A stretch of DNA of 64,000 bases from Thalassospira sp. TSL5-1 (GTDB lineage: Bacteria > Pseudomonadota > Alphaproteobacteria > Rhodospirillales > Thalassospiraceae): the NCBI RefSeq assembly GCF_001907695.1, contig NZ_KV880638.1, positions 558,882-622,881 on the forward strand, given 5' to 3'. Under the pieces are notes generated by a model. The model ran no database searches. It was not told the DNA's origin and saw nothing but the letters and a program-made list of their open reading frames with translations. A program made the translations under genes and the position numbers. How positions within the stretch are numbered: the first letter of the stretch is position 1; every line of letters starts with the position of its first letter. Below, in pieces: positions 1 to 9,186 of the stretch.

Positions 1-1253
1 TGTTTATGGGCGCCCCCATTGCGGTTGCCCTGGGTTTTGCCGGGGTGGTGGGCATTTATCTGGGGCTTGATGTCTATGCCCTGGCAACGGTGGGCACCAA
101 TACCTATAACGGCATTGCCAAATATCCGCTGATTGCCATTCCCCTGTTTATCCTGACCGGTATGATTTTCGAGCGATCGGGCGTTGCCAGGGGGCTGGTG
201 GAATTTGCTGGTGCCCTGGTGGGGCCACGGCGCGGCGGGCTGGCGGTTGTTGCCGTGCTGGTCTGCATGATGATGGGCGGCATGTCCGGCTCTGGTCCGG
301 CGGATGCGGCAGCCGTGGCAATGGTAATGATCCCGTCGATGATGAAGGCCGGTTATCCGCGCGAATTTTCCGCCAGTGTGATTGCTGCCGGGGCCTCGAC
401 CGCGATTTTGATCCCGCCCTCGGTCGCATTGATCATTTATTCGATCATCGTGCCGGGTGTGGACCTGCGCGCCCTGTTTGCAGGCGGCATCATTCCCGGT
501 TTGCTGGCTGGTTTGGCAATTATCATTCCGGTCGTGCTGCTCTCGCGCAAGCATGATTTTGGCGCGCTGGAAACCCGCAGCCAGTCCGCGCTGTTGCCTG
601 CTTTCATGCACGCCTTGCCGGGGCTTTTGGCCCCCGTGATCATTCTGGGCGGTTTGCGTTCCGGCCTGTTCACCCCGACCGAGGCCGCCGTGGTCGCCGT
701 GGCCTATGGCCTGTTGATTGGCATGTTTGTCTATCGCACCATTCGCCTGCGCGATTTGTATCAGTTGTTTGTCGATTCCGCCGTAACCTCAGGCGTGATC
801 ATGCTGATCATTACCCTGGCCGGTATTTTTGCCTGGGCCGGGATGACGCTGGGCACGTTTGATATGGTGGCAAATGCCATTTTGGGCCTCTCAACCAACG
901 AACATGTTGTGCTGGCCCTGATCATGGTGGTGCTGCTTCTGGCCGGAATGGTGCTCGATGGGGTGTCGATTTATCTGATCATGCTGCCCATCCTGATGCC
1001 GATCATGCAGGAATTTGGCTGGAGCACGGTGTGGTTTGGTGTGGTCATGGCGATGAATATCGCGATTGGCCAGTTCACCCCGCCCGTCGCGGTGAATTTG
1101 ATGGTGACAACCCGCATCGCCGGTGTGCCGCTGGAAAAATCGGTGAGCTGGAGCTTGTGGCTGGTCCTGTCAATGGCGATTGCCATGACCCTGGTGATCA
1201 TGTTCCCCGCCCTTGTCACCTGGCTGCCCGACCTTTTGGGCTATCGGACCTGA
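1..1253 (+). CDS. TRAP transporter large permease (DctM family), 5' end outside window
   Basis: Large membrane subunit of a tripartite ATP-independent periplasmic transporter, which takes up organic acids or similar solutes with a binding protein and a small DctQ subunit. The protein is hydrophobic throughout (roughly a dozen helices) and carries family stretches such as GMSGSGPADAAAVA near residue 100, FTPTEAAVVAVAYG in the middle and QFTPPVAVNLM near the C-terminus. The frame stays open through the first bases, so the Met at base 6 is internal: the family usually starts about a dozen residues before the GAPIAVALG stretch seen here. The DctP and DctQ partners should lie to the left. The substrate cannot be read from this subunit. 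Confidence 0.93.
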   Translation, partial: FMGAPIAVALGFAGVVGIYLGLDVYALATVGTNTYNGIAKYPLIAIPLFILTGMIFERSGVARGLVEFAGALVGPRRGGLAVVAVLVCMMMGGMSGSGPADAAAVAMVMIPSMMKAGYPREFSASVIAAGASTAILIPPSVALIIYSIIVPGVDLRALFAGGIIPGLLAGLAIIIPVVLLSRKHDFGALETRSQSALLPAFMHALPGLLAPVIILGGLRSGLFTPTEAAVVAVAYGLLIGMFVYRTIRLRDLYQLFVDSAVTSGVIMLIITLAGIFAWAGMTLGTFDMVANAILGLSTNEHVVLALIMVVLLLAGMVLDGVSIYLIMLPILMPIMQEFGWSTVWFGVVMAMNIAIGQFTPPVAVNLMVTTRIAGVPLEKSVSWSLWLVLSMAIAMTLVIMFPALVTWLPDLLGYRT

Positions 1254-1286
1254 CAGGTACCGCCACACGCTGCATTGTAGGTTATC

Positions 1287-1335
1287 GGGCGGAGAACTGC
1301 TTTTCAGGCGGTTTTCCGCCCGGTCCTGTTTTAAC
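1287..1335 (+). terminator. Probable rho-independent terminator after the TRAP permease
   Basis: An 11-base stem (GGGCGGAGAAC with GTTTTCCGCCC, one G-T pair) is followed within a few bases by a short T run. It sits 34 bases after the permease stop codon. Confidence 0.5.
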
Positions 1336-1411
1336 GCGGTGAAAACATTTAAGATGGAACGTTAATTGGGCGGTCTTAAAGACGTCGTAAGGAACTTTCT
1401 GGTGAGGTCAC

Positions 1412-1819
1412 ATGAGCAAGCGTTCCGCCAAGATTCTGTTTTGGGTTTATGTTGCGCTGACCGTGTTCAGTGTCCTGTTTGTCAGTCTTTGGGGCTATGA
1501 AGGTGGTACCGGGGAGGCAACTGTCATTGAAAATATTTATTATCTTATCAGCGACGGCTTGTTATTTGCCGCAATTTTTGACTACGCTTATAGCTGTAAG
1601 TGGTTCGGCGAGAAGATGGTTATTGTGATTATGGTCAATACCATTGTGTCGGGCATTTATAGCGTACTTTCCCTTCTTGTGCCGGACTACGCGATTTTGT
1701 CCTCGTTTGATGTCGGCTCCCTGATTTTCATTTATGTCGTGGCTGACGGCCTTGCCCTGGTGTGCATGAACAGCCTGCGCAAGGAAGCGCGTTTGCGGAA
1801 CACCCCCAAACACGGGTAA
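1412..1819 (+). CDS. Small four-helix membrane protein, unknown function
   Basis: A 135-residue protein I do not recognise. It has about four hydrophobic segments (around residues 8-28, 45-62, 68-92 and 98-120) and a basic C-terminal tail (LRKEARLRNTPKHG), which would place the tail in the cytoplasm. The start is supported by AAGGAACTTTCTGGTGAGG upstream. It stands alone between a terminator-like hairpin and the regulated thioesterase gene, so context gives no function. Codon use matches the neighbours and the frame is uninterrupted, so I take it as real. Confidence 0.7.
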   Translation: MSKRSAKILFWVYVALTVFSVLFVSLWGYEGGTGEATVIENIYYLISDGLLFAAIFDYAYSCKWFGEKMVIVIMVNTIVSGIYSVLSLLVPDYAILSSFDVGSLIFIYVVADGLALVCMNSLRKEARLRNTPKHG

Positions 1820-1884
1820 TCCAGGGCTTTTCATGGGCTTCGTCCTGAAACGCGGATTAATTCGGTAAGCCTGTGCGGATTTAA

Positions 1885-1909
1885 TTTGACGTTAACGTAA
1901 ACGTTAACT
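1885..1909. promoter_or_regulatory. Palindromic operator upstream of the acyl-CoA gene block (LiuR-like)
   Basis: GTTAACGT-AA-ACGTTAAC at 1891-1908 is a perfect 8+2+8 palindrome, overlapping the 16-mer TTGACGTTAACGTAAA. It lies about 40 bases before the PaaI-type gene. The pattern resembles, from memory, sites of the MerR-family regulator LiuR, which controls leucine/isovalerate degradation; the isovaleryl-CoA dehydrogenase gene two genes on makes this coherent. The regulator itself is not in the window. Confidence 0.55.
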
Positions 1910-1949
1910 ACAAAGGAGTCCGTTCCAGACCCCAGCAGGCAGGCCCGTC

Positions 1950-2414
1950 ATGACCGCGTTTGAACCGCTTAATCCTGATTATGATGCCGAAGTGCGCCGT
2001 CGTTTTGCCCAGCAGCCCTATAATCTCTCATTGGGGGCATCGGTGGACAAGGTTGCGCCCGGCCGGGTGGAAATTGTCATGCCCGCGCGGGCTGATCTGG
2101 TGCAGCATAATGGCTATTTTCACGGCGGGGCGATTGCCGGGCTGGCCGATATTGCCGGGGGTTTTGCCGGATGGAGCCTGGTTGCCGCCGACCAGGGCAT
2201 GCTGACGGTGGAATATAAGCTCAATATCGTGGCACCGGGACTTGGCGAACAATTGCGCGCCGTGGGCGAGGTGGTGTCGCGCGGGCGGTCCATTATCGTG
2301 ACAAGGATTGATGTTTTTGGCGAGGCCGACGGGCAGGCCAGCTTATGCACAACCGCCTTGCAAACCCTGAAAGTCATGCGTTTGCCACCGGAGCTTTTGG
2401 CCGGGACGGCATAG
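1950..2414 (+). CDS. PaaI-type hotdog-fold thioesterase
   Basis: A 154-residue acyl-CoA thioesterase of the PaaI/DUF4442-like hotdog group. The hallmark is the stretch around residues 50-62, LVQHNGYFHGGAIAGLAD, matching the family HNGxxHGG motif whose Asn/His and following acidic residue shape the active site; a second strand, GMLTVEYKLNIVAPG, fits the central beta-sheet. Such enzymes hydrolyse CoA esters of aromatic or short acyl groups and are often housekeepers of CoA pools. It is the first gene after the palindromic operator and is followed 88 bases later by isovaleryl-CoA dehydrogenase, so co-regulation with branched-chain acid breakdown is likely. No strong ribosome site precedes the ATG; AAGGAG lies about 30 bases upstream. 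Substrate not determinable. Confidence 0.88.
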   Translation: MTAFEPLNPDYDAEVRRRFAQQPYNLSLGASVDKVAPGRVEIVMPARADLVQHNGYFHGGAIAGLADIAGGFAGWSLVAADQGMLTVEYKLNIVAPGLGEQLRAVGEVVSRGRSIIVTRIDVFGEADGQASLCTTALQTLKVMRLPPELLAGTA

Positions 2415-2502
2415 AATGACCGGCTTCTGGCCGGACCAAAACAGGGCGTGGCAACGGCCCGCCTTTCATGAATGATAATCGATCAAGGGCAGGAATATTG
2501 TT

Positions 2503-3675
2503 ATGGCATTTGTTGAATTTCCCGGTTTGAGATTTGATCTTGGCGAGACCGCCGAAGCCATTCGCGAAACGGTGTCGGCCTTTGCCGAAGCCGAAATCGC
2601 CCCGCGTGCGGCCGAGATTGACGCAAAAAATGAATTTCCCAGCGACCTTTGGCGCAAGTTTGGCGAGCTTGGGCTGCTCGGCATGACGGTGCCGGAGGAC
2701 GATGGCGGCACCGGCCTTGGCTATCTCGAACATGTGGTGGCGATGGAAGAAATCAGCCGCGCCTCGGCCTCGGTCGCGCTGTCTTACGGGGCGCATTCCA
2801 ATTTGTGTGTTAATCAGATCCGCCGTAATGCCAGTGCAGAGCAAAAGGCCCGCTACCTGCCGAAATTGATCAGCGGGGAGCATATCGGTGCCCTTGCCAT
2901 GAGCGAACCCGGTGCTGGCTCCGACGTGGTGTCGATGAAATTGCGGGCGGAAAAAAAGGGCGATCATTATATCCTGAATGGTAATAAAATGTGGATCACC
3001 AACGGCCCGGATGCCGATACCCTGGTGGTTTATGCCAAAACCGATGCGTCCGCCGGGCCCAAAGGCATTACCGCCTTTATCATTGAAAAGGGCTTCAAGG
3101 GTTTTTCAACCGCGCAAAAACTCGACAAACTGGGGATGCGCGGGTCCAATACCTGCGAGCTGGTGTTTCAGGATTGCGAAGTGCCCGAGGAAAATGTGCT
3201 GGGCCATTTGAATGGCGGCGTGCGCGTGTTGATGAGCGGCCTTGATTACGAACGTGCCGTGCTGGCCGCTGGCCCCACCGGCATCATGCGGGCCTGCATG
3301 GATGTGGTGGTACCCTATATTCACGAGCGTAAACAGTTTGGTCAGGCGATTGGCGAATTTCAGCTAATGCAGGGCAAAATGGCCGATATGTACACCACCA
3401 TGAATGCCTGCCGCGCCTATGTATACGAGGTTGCCAAGGCCTGTGATCGCGGTGAAACATCGCGCAAGGATGCCGCCGGCGTGATTTTATATGCCGCCGA
3501 AAAGGCCACCTGGATGGCGCTGGAAGCCATCCAGACCCTCGGCGGTAACGGCTATATCAACGAATATCCGACGGGCCGGTTGCTGCGTGATGCCAAACTT
3601 TATGAAATCGGTGCGGGCACCAGCGAAATTCGCCGCATGCTGATTGGCCGCGAGCTTTTTGGTGAAACGGCATAA
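2503..3675 (+). CDS. liuA: Isovaleryl-CoA dehydrogenase
   Basis: FAD-dependent acyl-CoA dehydrogenase of leucine catabolism, oxidising isovaleryl-CoA to 3-methylcrotonyl-CoA with electrons passing to ETF. At 390 residues it has the usual length. Two features separate it from other acyl-CoA dehydrogenases: the C-terminal region reads [12 protein letters not shown], lacking the catalytic Glu of the common YEGTS motif, and a Glu is present at residue 250 in GLDYERAVL, where isovaleryl-CoA dehydrogenases carry their catalytic base. FAD/substrate signatures [11 protein letters not shown] and MWITNG are present. An AGGGCAGGA ribosome site precedes the ATG. The thiolase gene follows after 54 bases. 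The other leucine genes (methylcrotonyl-CoA carboxylase, HMG-CoA lyase) are not in the window. Confidence 0.92.
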   Translation: MAFVEFPGLRFDLGETAEAIRETVSAFAEAEIAPRAAEIDAKNEFPSDLWRKFGELGLLGMTVPEDDGGTGLGYLEHVVAMEEISRASASVALSYGAHSNLCVNQIRRNASAEQKARYLPKLISGEHIGALAMSEPGAGSDVVSMKLRAEKKGDHYILNGNKMWITNGPDADTLVVYAKTDASAGPKGITAFIIEKGFKGFSTAQKLDKLGMRGSNTCELVFQDCEVPEENVLGHLNGGVRVLMSGLDYERAVLAAGPTGIMRACMDVVVPYIHERKQFGQAIGEFQLMQGKMADMYTTMNACRAYVYEVAKACDRGETSRKDAAGVILYAAEKATWMALEAIQTLGGNGYINEYPTGRLLRDAKLYEIGAGTSEIRRMLIGRELFGETA

Positions 3676-3729
3676 GTGCCAGTGATAATCCGCCTTATAT
3701 GTAATTTTTCCGGATAAAGGGGCTAAGTG

Positions 3730-4914
3730 ATGACTACTGATTCCATCGTGATTGTTTCCTGCGCGCGCACCCCGATGGGGGGATTGCTGGGCGATTTTGC
3801 AAGCCTGACGGCAACCGAACTGGGCGGTGTTGCCATCAAGGCCGCCCTGGAACGCGGCAAGGTTGCCGCCGATGATATTGATGAAGTGATTATGGGCAAT
3901 GTGCTGCCTGCAGGCCAGGGGCAGGCTCCTGCCCGACAGGCGGCGTGGAATGCTGGTATTCCCCGGGCTGCTGGTGCCACCACGATTAACAAAATGTGCG
4001 GGTCGGGCATGAAGGCGGCGATGCTGACCCATGATTTGTTGCTGGCGGGCAGTGCCACGGCAATGGTGGTGGGCGGTATGGAAAGCATGACCAATGCGCC
4101 CTTCCTGCTGCCCAACATGCGCGGCGGCAACAAATATGGTCATTCGCAGGTCTATGACCATATGGCGCTGGATGGGTTGGAAGATGCCTATGAAAAGGGC
4201 CGTTCGATGGGCACCTTTGCCGAAAGTACCGCCGATAAATATGGTTTTACCCGCGAGGCCCAGGATGACTATGCCATTGCATCCCTGACCCGTGCAAAGG
4301 AGGCCATTACATCCGGCCAGTTTGCCGATGAAATTACCCCGGTAACGGTTTCAACCCGCAAGGGCGATGTGGTGATTGATACCGACGAACAACCGCCCAA
4401 GGCCAGCCCGGAAAAGATTCCGACTTTGCGGCCCGCCTTTCGCAAGGATGGCACGGTGACGGCGGCGCATTCGGCCTCGATCTCGGACGGGGCGGCGGCT
4501 TTGGTGATGATGCGCGAAAGCGAGGCAGAAAAACGCGGCCTTAAACCGCTGGCGCGTGTGCGGGCCCATGCCACCCATTCGCAGGAACCCTGCTGGTTTA
4601 CCACAGCACCGATTGATGCCATTCGCAAGGTTCTGGCGAAAACCGGCTGGGATGCGCAGGATGTTGATTTATGGGAAATCAACGAGGCCTTTGCCGTGGT
4701 GGCAATGGCGACGATGCACGATTTGGGCCTTGATCATGGCAAGGTCAATGTCAATGGCGGGGCCTGTGCGCTGGGCCATCCGATTGGTGCGACGGGTGCG
4801 CGGTTGCTGGTTACATTGATCCATGCGCTTAAGGCGCGCGGCGGGCGCAAAGGTGTTGCCTCGCTATGTATTGGCGGCGGGGAAGCAACCGCAATGGCGC
4901 TGGAGTTGATCTAG
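3730..4914 (+). CDS. Acetyl-CoA C-acyltransferase (thiolase)
   Basis: Thiolase catalysing reversible condensation or cleavage of acyl-CoA plus acetyl-CoA. The nucleophilic Cys is residue 90 ([12 protein letters not shown]), the His of the second motif is in [16 protein letters not shown], and the general-base Cys is in SLCIGGGEA near the end. The length of 394 residues is typical. I take the ATG immediately after a GTG because AAAGGGG lies at better spacing. It follows isovaleryl-CoA dehydrogenase on the same strand, suggesting acetoacetyl-CoA thiolysis at the end of leucine breakdown; a role in beta-oxidation or polyhydroxybutyrate synthesis cannot be excluded. Confidence 0.92.
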   Translation: MTTDSIVIVSCARTPMGGLLGDFASLTATELGGVAIKAALERGKVAADDIDEVIMGNVLPAGQGQAPARQAAWNAGIPRAAGATTINKMCGSGMKAAMLTHDLLLAGSATAMVVGGMESMTNAPFLLPNMRGGNKYGHSQVYDHMALDGLEDAYEKGRSMGTFAESTADKYGFTREAQDDYAIASLTRAKEAITSGQFADEITPVTVSTRKGDVVIDTDEQPPKASPEKIPTLRPAFRKDGTVTAAHSASISDGAAALVMMRESEAEKRGLKPLARVRAHATHSQEPCWFTTAPIDAIRKVLAKTGWDAQDVDLWEINEAFAVVAMATMHDLGLDHGKVNVNGGACALGHPIGATGARLLVTLIHALKARGGRKGVASLCIGGGEATAMALELI

Positions 4915-4922
4915 TCAGGCGG

Positions 4923-4980
4923 GGGCAATTCTGGAAACTGTCTTTTGAGGGTACCCAAGTAGGCAAATTGCCCTTATTTT
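4923..4980 (+). terminator. Possible terminator after thiolase
   Basis: GGGCAATT pairs perfectly with AATTGCCC across a 35-base loop that contains its own GGGTACCC palindrome; TTATTTT follows. The long loop makes this uncertain. Confidence 0.35.
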
Positions 4981-5019
4981 GGGCCTTACAAGATTAATTC
5001 AGAATAGAGAAATTGCGTA

Positions 5020-5640
5020 ATGGCGAAAAGCACTGTCGAGCGGATGCTGGCCGGTTTCAAAAGTTTCAAGGCGATGTATTACGAACAGCGCCCTGAACGC
5101 GTGACCGACCTGATGAATATGGGTCAGAGGCCCGAAGTGCTTTTGATTGCGTGCTCTGATTCTCGTGTGGACCCGGCGATTTTGACCAATGCCGAACCCG
5201 GCGAGATGTTTGTCATTCGTAACGTTGCCAATCTGGTGCCACCTTACGAGCCTGACGAAAACTATCACGGGACGTCCTCGGCCATCGAGTTTGCGGTGCG
5301 GGACCTTAAGGTTCGCGATATCGTTATTCTCGGCCATTCGGCCTGTGGCGGTATTCAGGCCCTGGTGGAGCATGGCGAAGCGGGCAAGGTGCCGGAGCGC
5401 GATTTTATTGGCGAATGGGTCAGCATGGCGAAATGCTGCCTGGAACACGGACCGGATGTAGACAGGGTATCGCGTCATTCGGTCCGTAATTCGCTGCAAA
5501 ACCTGATGACATTTCCCTACATTCAGGACCGTGTTGCCACCGGAGATTTGAACCTGCATGGCTGGTGGTTCGGCATGAAAGAAGGGATTTTGTGGCGTTA
5601 TGACGCCGCAACGGATGAATTTGTTCAGGGCGAAGAATAA
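5020..5640 (+). CDS. Beta-class carbonic anhydrase
   Basis: Zinc enzyme interconverting CO2 and bicarbonate. Zinc ligands and catalytic dyad are all visible: Cys45, Asp47 and Arg49 in IACSDSRVDP, and His106 and Cys109 in ILGHSACGG. The length of 206 residues suits the family and there is no signal peptide, so it is cytoplasmic. It lies between thiolase and an acyl-CoA dehydrogenase; bicarbonate supply for a biotin carboxylase such as methylcrotonyl-CoA carboxylase would be a sensible link but is inference. The gene has its own leader of about 100 bases and may be transcribed separately. Confidence 0.95.
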   Translation: MAKSTVERMLAGFKSFKAMYYEQRPERVTDLMNMGQRPEVLLIACSDSRVDPAILTNAEPGEMFVIRNVANLVPPYEPDENYHGTSSAIEFAVRDLKVRDIVILGHSACGGIQALVEHGEAGKVPERDFIGEWVSMAKCCLEHGPDVDRVSRHSVRNSLQNLMTFPYIQDRVATGDLNLHGWWFGMKEGILWRYDAATDEFVQGEE

Positions 5641-5716
5641 GCCTGGCCTGATCTGTGGGTTGATCCTGTTCTGATCTCTTGGCCGGCACGATTGCTCAAT
5701 CGGGAGGATGGCCGCC

Positions 5717-6850
5717 ATGCGGTTGGAAGATTATCAGATCATGGTGCGCGATACCGCGCGGGAATTTGCCGAAAACGAGCTTAAACCCCACGCCGCCAAA
5801 TGGGACATTCATCACAGCTTTCCCGCCGAAGCCATTGCCGGGTTGGGCGAGCTGGGTTTTATGGGCATGCTGGTGCCCGAAACCTATGGCGGGGCGGGCA
5901 TGGACCATGTGGCCTATGCCCTGGCGCTCGAGGAAATTGCCGCAGGCGATGGGGCGACCTCCACCATTATGTCGGTCCATAATTCCGTCGGTTGCATGCC
6001 GATCCTGAAATTTGGCACCGAGGCCCAGAAACAGGAATTTCTGGTGCCAATGGCGCAGGGTGAGAAAATTGGGGTTTTCTGCCTGACCGAACCCCAGGCC
6101 GGGTCCGATGCCAGTTCCCTTAAAACCCGCGCCGTGCGTGACGGCAGCGACTGGGTTTTGAACGGGGCGAAGCAATTCATTACATCCGGTCGTGAAGGCG
6201 ATGTGGCGATTGTTTTTGCCGTAACCGACCCGGCGGCGGGCAAGCGCGGCATTTCCGCCTTTATCGTGCCCACCGATACACCGGGTTATGTTGTCTCCCG
6301 AACGGAGGACAAGTTGGGGCAAAATGCCTCTGATACCTGCCAGATCACCTTTGTTGATTGCCGTGTTCCGGCGGAAAACATGCTGGGTGAGGAAGGGCAG
6401 GGCTATAAAATTGCCCTGGCGAATTTGGAAGGCGGGCGCATTGGCATTGCCGCGCAATCGGTGGGCATGGCGCGCGCCGCCTTTGATGCCGCGCGGGATT
6501 ACGCCAATGAACGCGAAACCTTTGGCAAAAAGATTATCGAACATCAGGCCGTTGCCTTTCGCCTGGCCGATATGGCGACCAAAATTGATGCTGCGCGTCT
6601 TTTGGTCCATCGCGCCGCCGCCTTGCGCGATGATGGCAACCCCTGCCTGACCGAAGCCTGCATGGCAAAGCTATTTGCCTCCGAAGTGGCGGAGGAAGTG
6701 TGCTCCAAAGCCATCCAGATCCACGGTGGTTATGGCTACCTTAAGGACTTCCCGGTCGAACGTATTTACCGTGATGTCCGCGTGTGCCAGATTTACGAAG
6801 GTACGTCCGACATCCAGCGCATGGTGATTGCGCGCGCCCTGGCCGATTGA
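5717..6850 (+). CDS. Acyl-CoA dehydrogenase (short/branched-chain type)
   Basis: FAD-dependent acyl-CoA dehydrogenase of 377 residues. In contrast to the isovaleryl enzyme upstream it has the classical catalytic Glu in [11 protein letters not shown] near the C-terminus. FAD contacts are [10 protein letters not shown] and QFITSG, and [17 protein letters not shown] is the usual C-terminal signature. The GGGAGG at 5702-5707 is too close to the ATG at 5708 but ideally placed for the one at 5717, so I use the latter. Likely substrates are short or branched acyl-CoAs such as isobutyryl- or 2-methylbutyryl-CoA given the leucine genes nearby, but sequence alone does not fix this. It ends convergently against the ABC-F gene. 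Confidence 0.9.
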   Translation: MRLEDYQIMVRDTAREFAENELKPHAAKWDIHHSFPAEAIAGLGELGFMGMLVPETYGGAGMDHVAYALALEEIAAGDGATSTIMSVHNSVGCMPILKFGTEAQKQEFLVPMAQGEKIGVFCLTEPQAGSDASSLKTRAVRDGSDWVLNGAKQFITSGREGDVAIVFAVTDPAAGKRGISAFIVPTDTPGYVVSRTEDKLGQNASDTCQITFVDCRVPAENMLGEEGQGYKIALANLEGGRIGIAAQSVGMARAAFDAARDYANERETFGKKIIEHQAVAFRLADMATKIDAARLLVHRAAALRDDGNPCLTEACMAKLFASEVAEEVCSKAIQIHGGYGYLKDFPVERIYRDVRVCQIYEGTSDIQRMVIARALAD

Positions 6851-6894
6851 TACGGCGGCTGTGTTTGCCGGGCGTTGCATGCCATGCGTTCGGC

Positions 6895-8508
6895 TTAAAC
6901 CGGGACCAGTTTCCATCCTTGCTGTGTCGCGCATAATTGTTCCGTCAGGTCAAGATTGCGCAGGAAGGTTTCATCGTGTGAAACCACAATTAATGTGCCC
7001 TGATAGGCGCGCAACATGGTTTCAAGCGCCTGCAAAGATGGCAGGTCAAGATGATTGCCGGGTTCATCAAGCAGCAAAAGCTGTGGTGGCACAGCGGCGT
7101 AAAGAATGCAGGCAAGGGCCGCTTTCAGGCGTTCGCCCCCACTGAGTTTGCCGCTGGGGATCGTGATTTTGGCGGCATCCAGATCCAGTTGAGCCAGGCG
7201 CATTCGCAAATCTCCTTCGGCCGCTTCCGGATGGGCCTCCTGTAACTGGGTCAGGACTGTTTTGTCGGGATCAAGGCTGGTCAGCCTTTGGTCCAGATGG
7301 GCTGTTTTTGTAGGGACATGGCAGGTGCCGTGCAGGGGTTTTAGCTGGCCTGCCAGCATCCGCAGCAGGGTGGATTTGCCGCAACCATTTGCGCCGACAA
7401 CGCCAATGCGCTGTTGCCCGCCCACGGTCAGGCTGATGGTGCGGGCGGGGCCGGTAATATAGGGCAGTTCAGCAAAATCGAGTTCCACCACGCGCCGTTT
7501 TGCCGGTTGGGTGACGGGAATGGCGTGCAGGGCAATCTTTGTGTCATCTGCAACCTGTTGGGCGGCATCATGGACGCGCTGGTTCAGTTCTGCCTGGCTG
7601 GCAGCCTGCTTTTTGCGGAGCGTGCCGGTTGATATTTCGCTGCGCTCTTTTTGGCGGTTGAGCAGCACTTTGGCCTGATTGGCATCTTTGCCCTGTCGTT
7701 TGCCCCGTGCCTGGCGTCTTTCCTGCCGTTCGCGCTGTTTTTGCGCTACTTGTTCGTGGCGTTGGCGTTCCATTTTGCGGTCATGAAGGGTTTGGCGGGC
7801 GCTTTTCTGTTCATGGGCCTTAGCACGGGCATAAAAGGCATAATTGCCACCATAGCTGTGCAATCCCTGTGTGGACAGTTCGACGATGCGGTCCATCGTA
7901 TCGAGCAATTCCCGGTCATGGCTGATCACAATCAGCCCGCGCGACCAGTGTTTGAGCTGGTTGATCAGGGCCAGGCGGCTGGCGCGATCAAGATGGTTGC
8001 TGGGTTCGTCCAGAATTAGAAAATCCGCCTGCGATAGCGTCGCCCCGATCAGCGACACCCGCATTGCTTCGCCGCCACTTAGAATGGCGCTGGGGGTGTT
8101 TGCGTGCAGGTGGCTTAAGTGATTGTGCTCAAGCGCGTCGTCAAGGCGTTGCTGTATATCCCAGTTGTCGCCAACGGCATCGAAATCGCTAGTGGCTGTA
8201 CTGCCTGCTTCAATGCGTGCCAGAGCATCGAGCCTGTGTTTGATCCCGGCAAGGTCGGCCACGCTGGAACCCGGCGGGTGGCTGACATGCTGGGCCAGAT
8301 AATAGATTGTACCGGAACACTGGCAGTGGCCCGATGTTGGCTGTAACAACCCGGCCATGATGTGTGCCAACAGGGTTTTGCCCACGCCATTGCGCCCGAC
8401 CAGGCCGGTTGCGCGCAGATCAAATGTTTCGGTCAGGTTGGAAAAAACAGGTCGGCCATCGGGCAGAACGTAAGAGACGTCTGTGATGGCAAGGCTGATA
8501 TGTGTCAT
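6895..8508 (-). CDS. ABC-F family ATPase
   Basis: Soluble protein with two ABC ATPase domains and no membrane segments, the layout of ABC-F proteins that act on ribosomes (translation factors or antibiotic-target protection). Walker A motifs are GRNGVGKT (about residue 38) and GANGCGKST (about 373); signature LSGGE occurs in both halves; Walker B regions are FLILDEPSNHLD and LLLLDEPGNHLD. Between them is the charged linker (about residues 235-310, rich in Arg, Lys and Gln) typical of the P-site tRNA interaction motif. At 537 residues it is near the size of Uup/YheS-like and resistance-type members. A good sigma-70 promoter and a leader of about 120 bases precede it. Whether it is housekeeping or resistance cannot be told. 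Confidence 0.92.
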   Translation of the reverse strand: MTHISLAITDVSYVLPDGRPVFSNLTETFDLRATGLVGRNGVGKTLLAHIMAGLLQPTSGHCQCSGTIYYLAQHVSHPPGSSVADLAGIKHRLDALARIEAGSTATSDFDAVGDNWDIQQRLDDALEHNHLSHLHANTPSAILSGGEAMRVSLIGATLSQADFLILDEPSNHLDRASRLALINQLKHWSRGLIVISHDRELLDTMDRIVELSTQGLHSYGGNYAFYARAKAHEQKSARQTLHDRKMERQRHEQVAQKQRERQERRQARGKRQGKDANQAKVLLNRQKERSEISTGTLRKKQAASQAELNQRVHDAAQQVADDTKIALHAIPVTQPAKRRVVELDFAELPYITGPARTISLTVGGQQRIGVVGANGCGKSTLLRMLAGQLKPLHGTCHVPTKTAHLDQRLTSLDPDKTVLTQLQEAHPEAAEGDLRMRLAQLDLDAAKITIPSGKLSGGERLKAALACILYAAVPPQLLLLDEPGNHLDLPSLQALETMLRAYQGTLIVVSHDETFLRNLDLTEQLCATQQGWKLVPV

Positions 8509-8564
8509 GCGGTATTTCCACGATGCCGTGATCTCCCCCTTGTGGCAGGGGTGGGTGGAGACTG

Positions 8565-8581
8565 GCCGTCAGAACGACGGC
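8565..8581 (-). promoter_or_regulatory. Stem-loop in the ABC-F leader
   Basis: On the minus strand GCCGTC-GTTCT-GACGGC forms a perfect six-base stem in the leader between promoter and start codon. A second possible pairing (CCCC with GGGG) lies between it and the gene. Leaders of ABC-F genes are often attenuators, hence the listing. Confidence 0.3.
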
Positions 8582-8633
8582 GGCATCACTGGCGCATTGG
8601 ACACATACCTCATCAACATAAAATCCAGACAGA

Positions 8634-8662
8634 ATTATACCTGTAAAGGTTGTGCCGGACAA
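8634..8662 (-). promoter_or_regulatory. Sigma-70 type promoter for the ABC-F gene
   Basis: Read on the minus strand: TTGTCC (-35), exactly 17 bases, then a perfect TATAAT (-10). Transcription would start near 8627, giving a leader of about 120 bases. Confidence 0.6.
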
Positions 8663-8712
8663 TGCCGGAATACAGGAAATGCCGTAACGTAATGGGGTTT
8701 GTTTTGGGACAG

Positions 8713-9180
8713 TTAGGCAGGGGGCGGGCCAAAGCGGGTTAAAAAGCGGTTGGCACGGGGCAGGGCCTTATGCAGGAACTGGTCGGGGCCGCGCAGCCAC
8801 AGGCCGTCAATTTCGCGGGATTTTTCTTCCGATAGTAAAACGCCGCGCGGCAACGTGACCAAATCGGCGTGCCATCCAGGCCAGCGTTGCCTCGCCCGGT
8901 GCCAGGTGTGGCGCAAATAGGCATCGCGCGGGCTGTAGCCATGATAGTCAAAAATCCAGTCATATCCGGCAATGACAATATGATTTCCGGTAAATCCTGC
9001 CGCCGGTTTGAACCAAAGCGGAGAATAGCCACGATCCCCGTTGGCATCAAACCGGGCCAAAAAGGCATGGGCCAGAATATGACAGGCCCCGCAGGCAAAA
9101 AACACCCGGTCGGGCAGGTTCCAGCGTTTGACTGGGTCCTTTTTGGTGTAGCCGGGGGTGCGGGGCTGATACATGGGCAT
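8713..9180 (-). CDS. Uncharacterised 155-residue protein in the pspF unit, possible papain/transglutaminase-like fold
   Basis: I do not recognise this protein from the Psp systems I know. It starts 6 bases after the pspF stop on the same strand, so the two are very likely co-transcribed. It lacks a signal peptide and has no clear membrane segment. Two cysteines lie at residues 30 and 33 (FFACGACHILAHAF), a His at 67 in GNHIVIAGYDWIFDYHGY and an Asp at 78 of the same stretch. A Cys, then His-x-aliphatic, then W-aliphatic-x-Asp is the order and spacing of transglutaminase-like/papain-fold hydrolases, but that is my inference from a small pattern. Many Trp and Arg residues follow in the C-terminal half. 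Confidence 0.72.
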   Translation of the reverse strand: MPMYQPRTPGYTKKDPVKRWNLPDRVFFACGACHILAHAFLARFDANGDRGYSPLWFKPAAGFTGNHIVIAGYDWIFDYHGYSPRDAYLRHTWHRARQRWPGWHADLVTLPRGVLLSEEKSREIDGLWLRGPDQFLHKALPRANRFLTRFGPPPA

Positions 9181-9186
9181 CTATCC

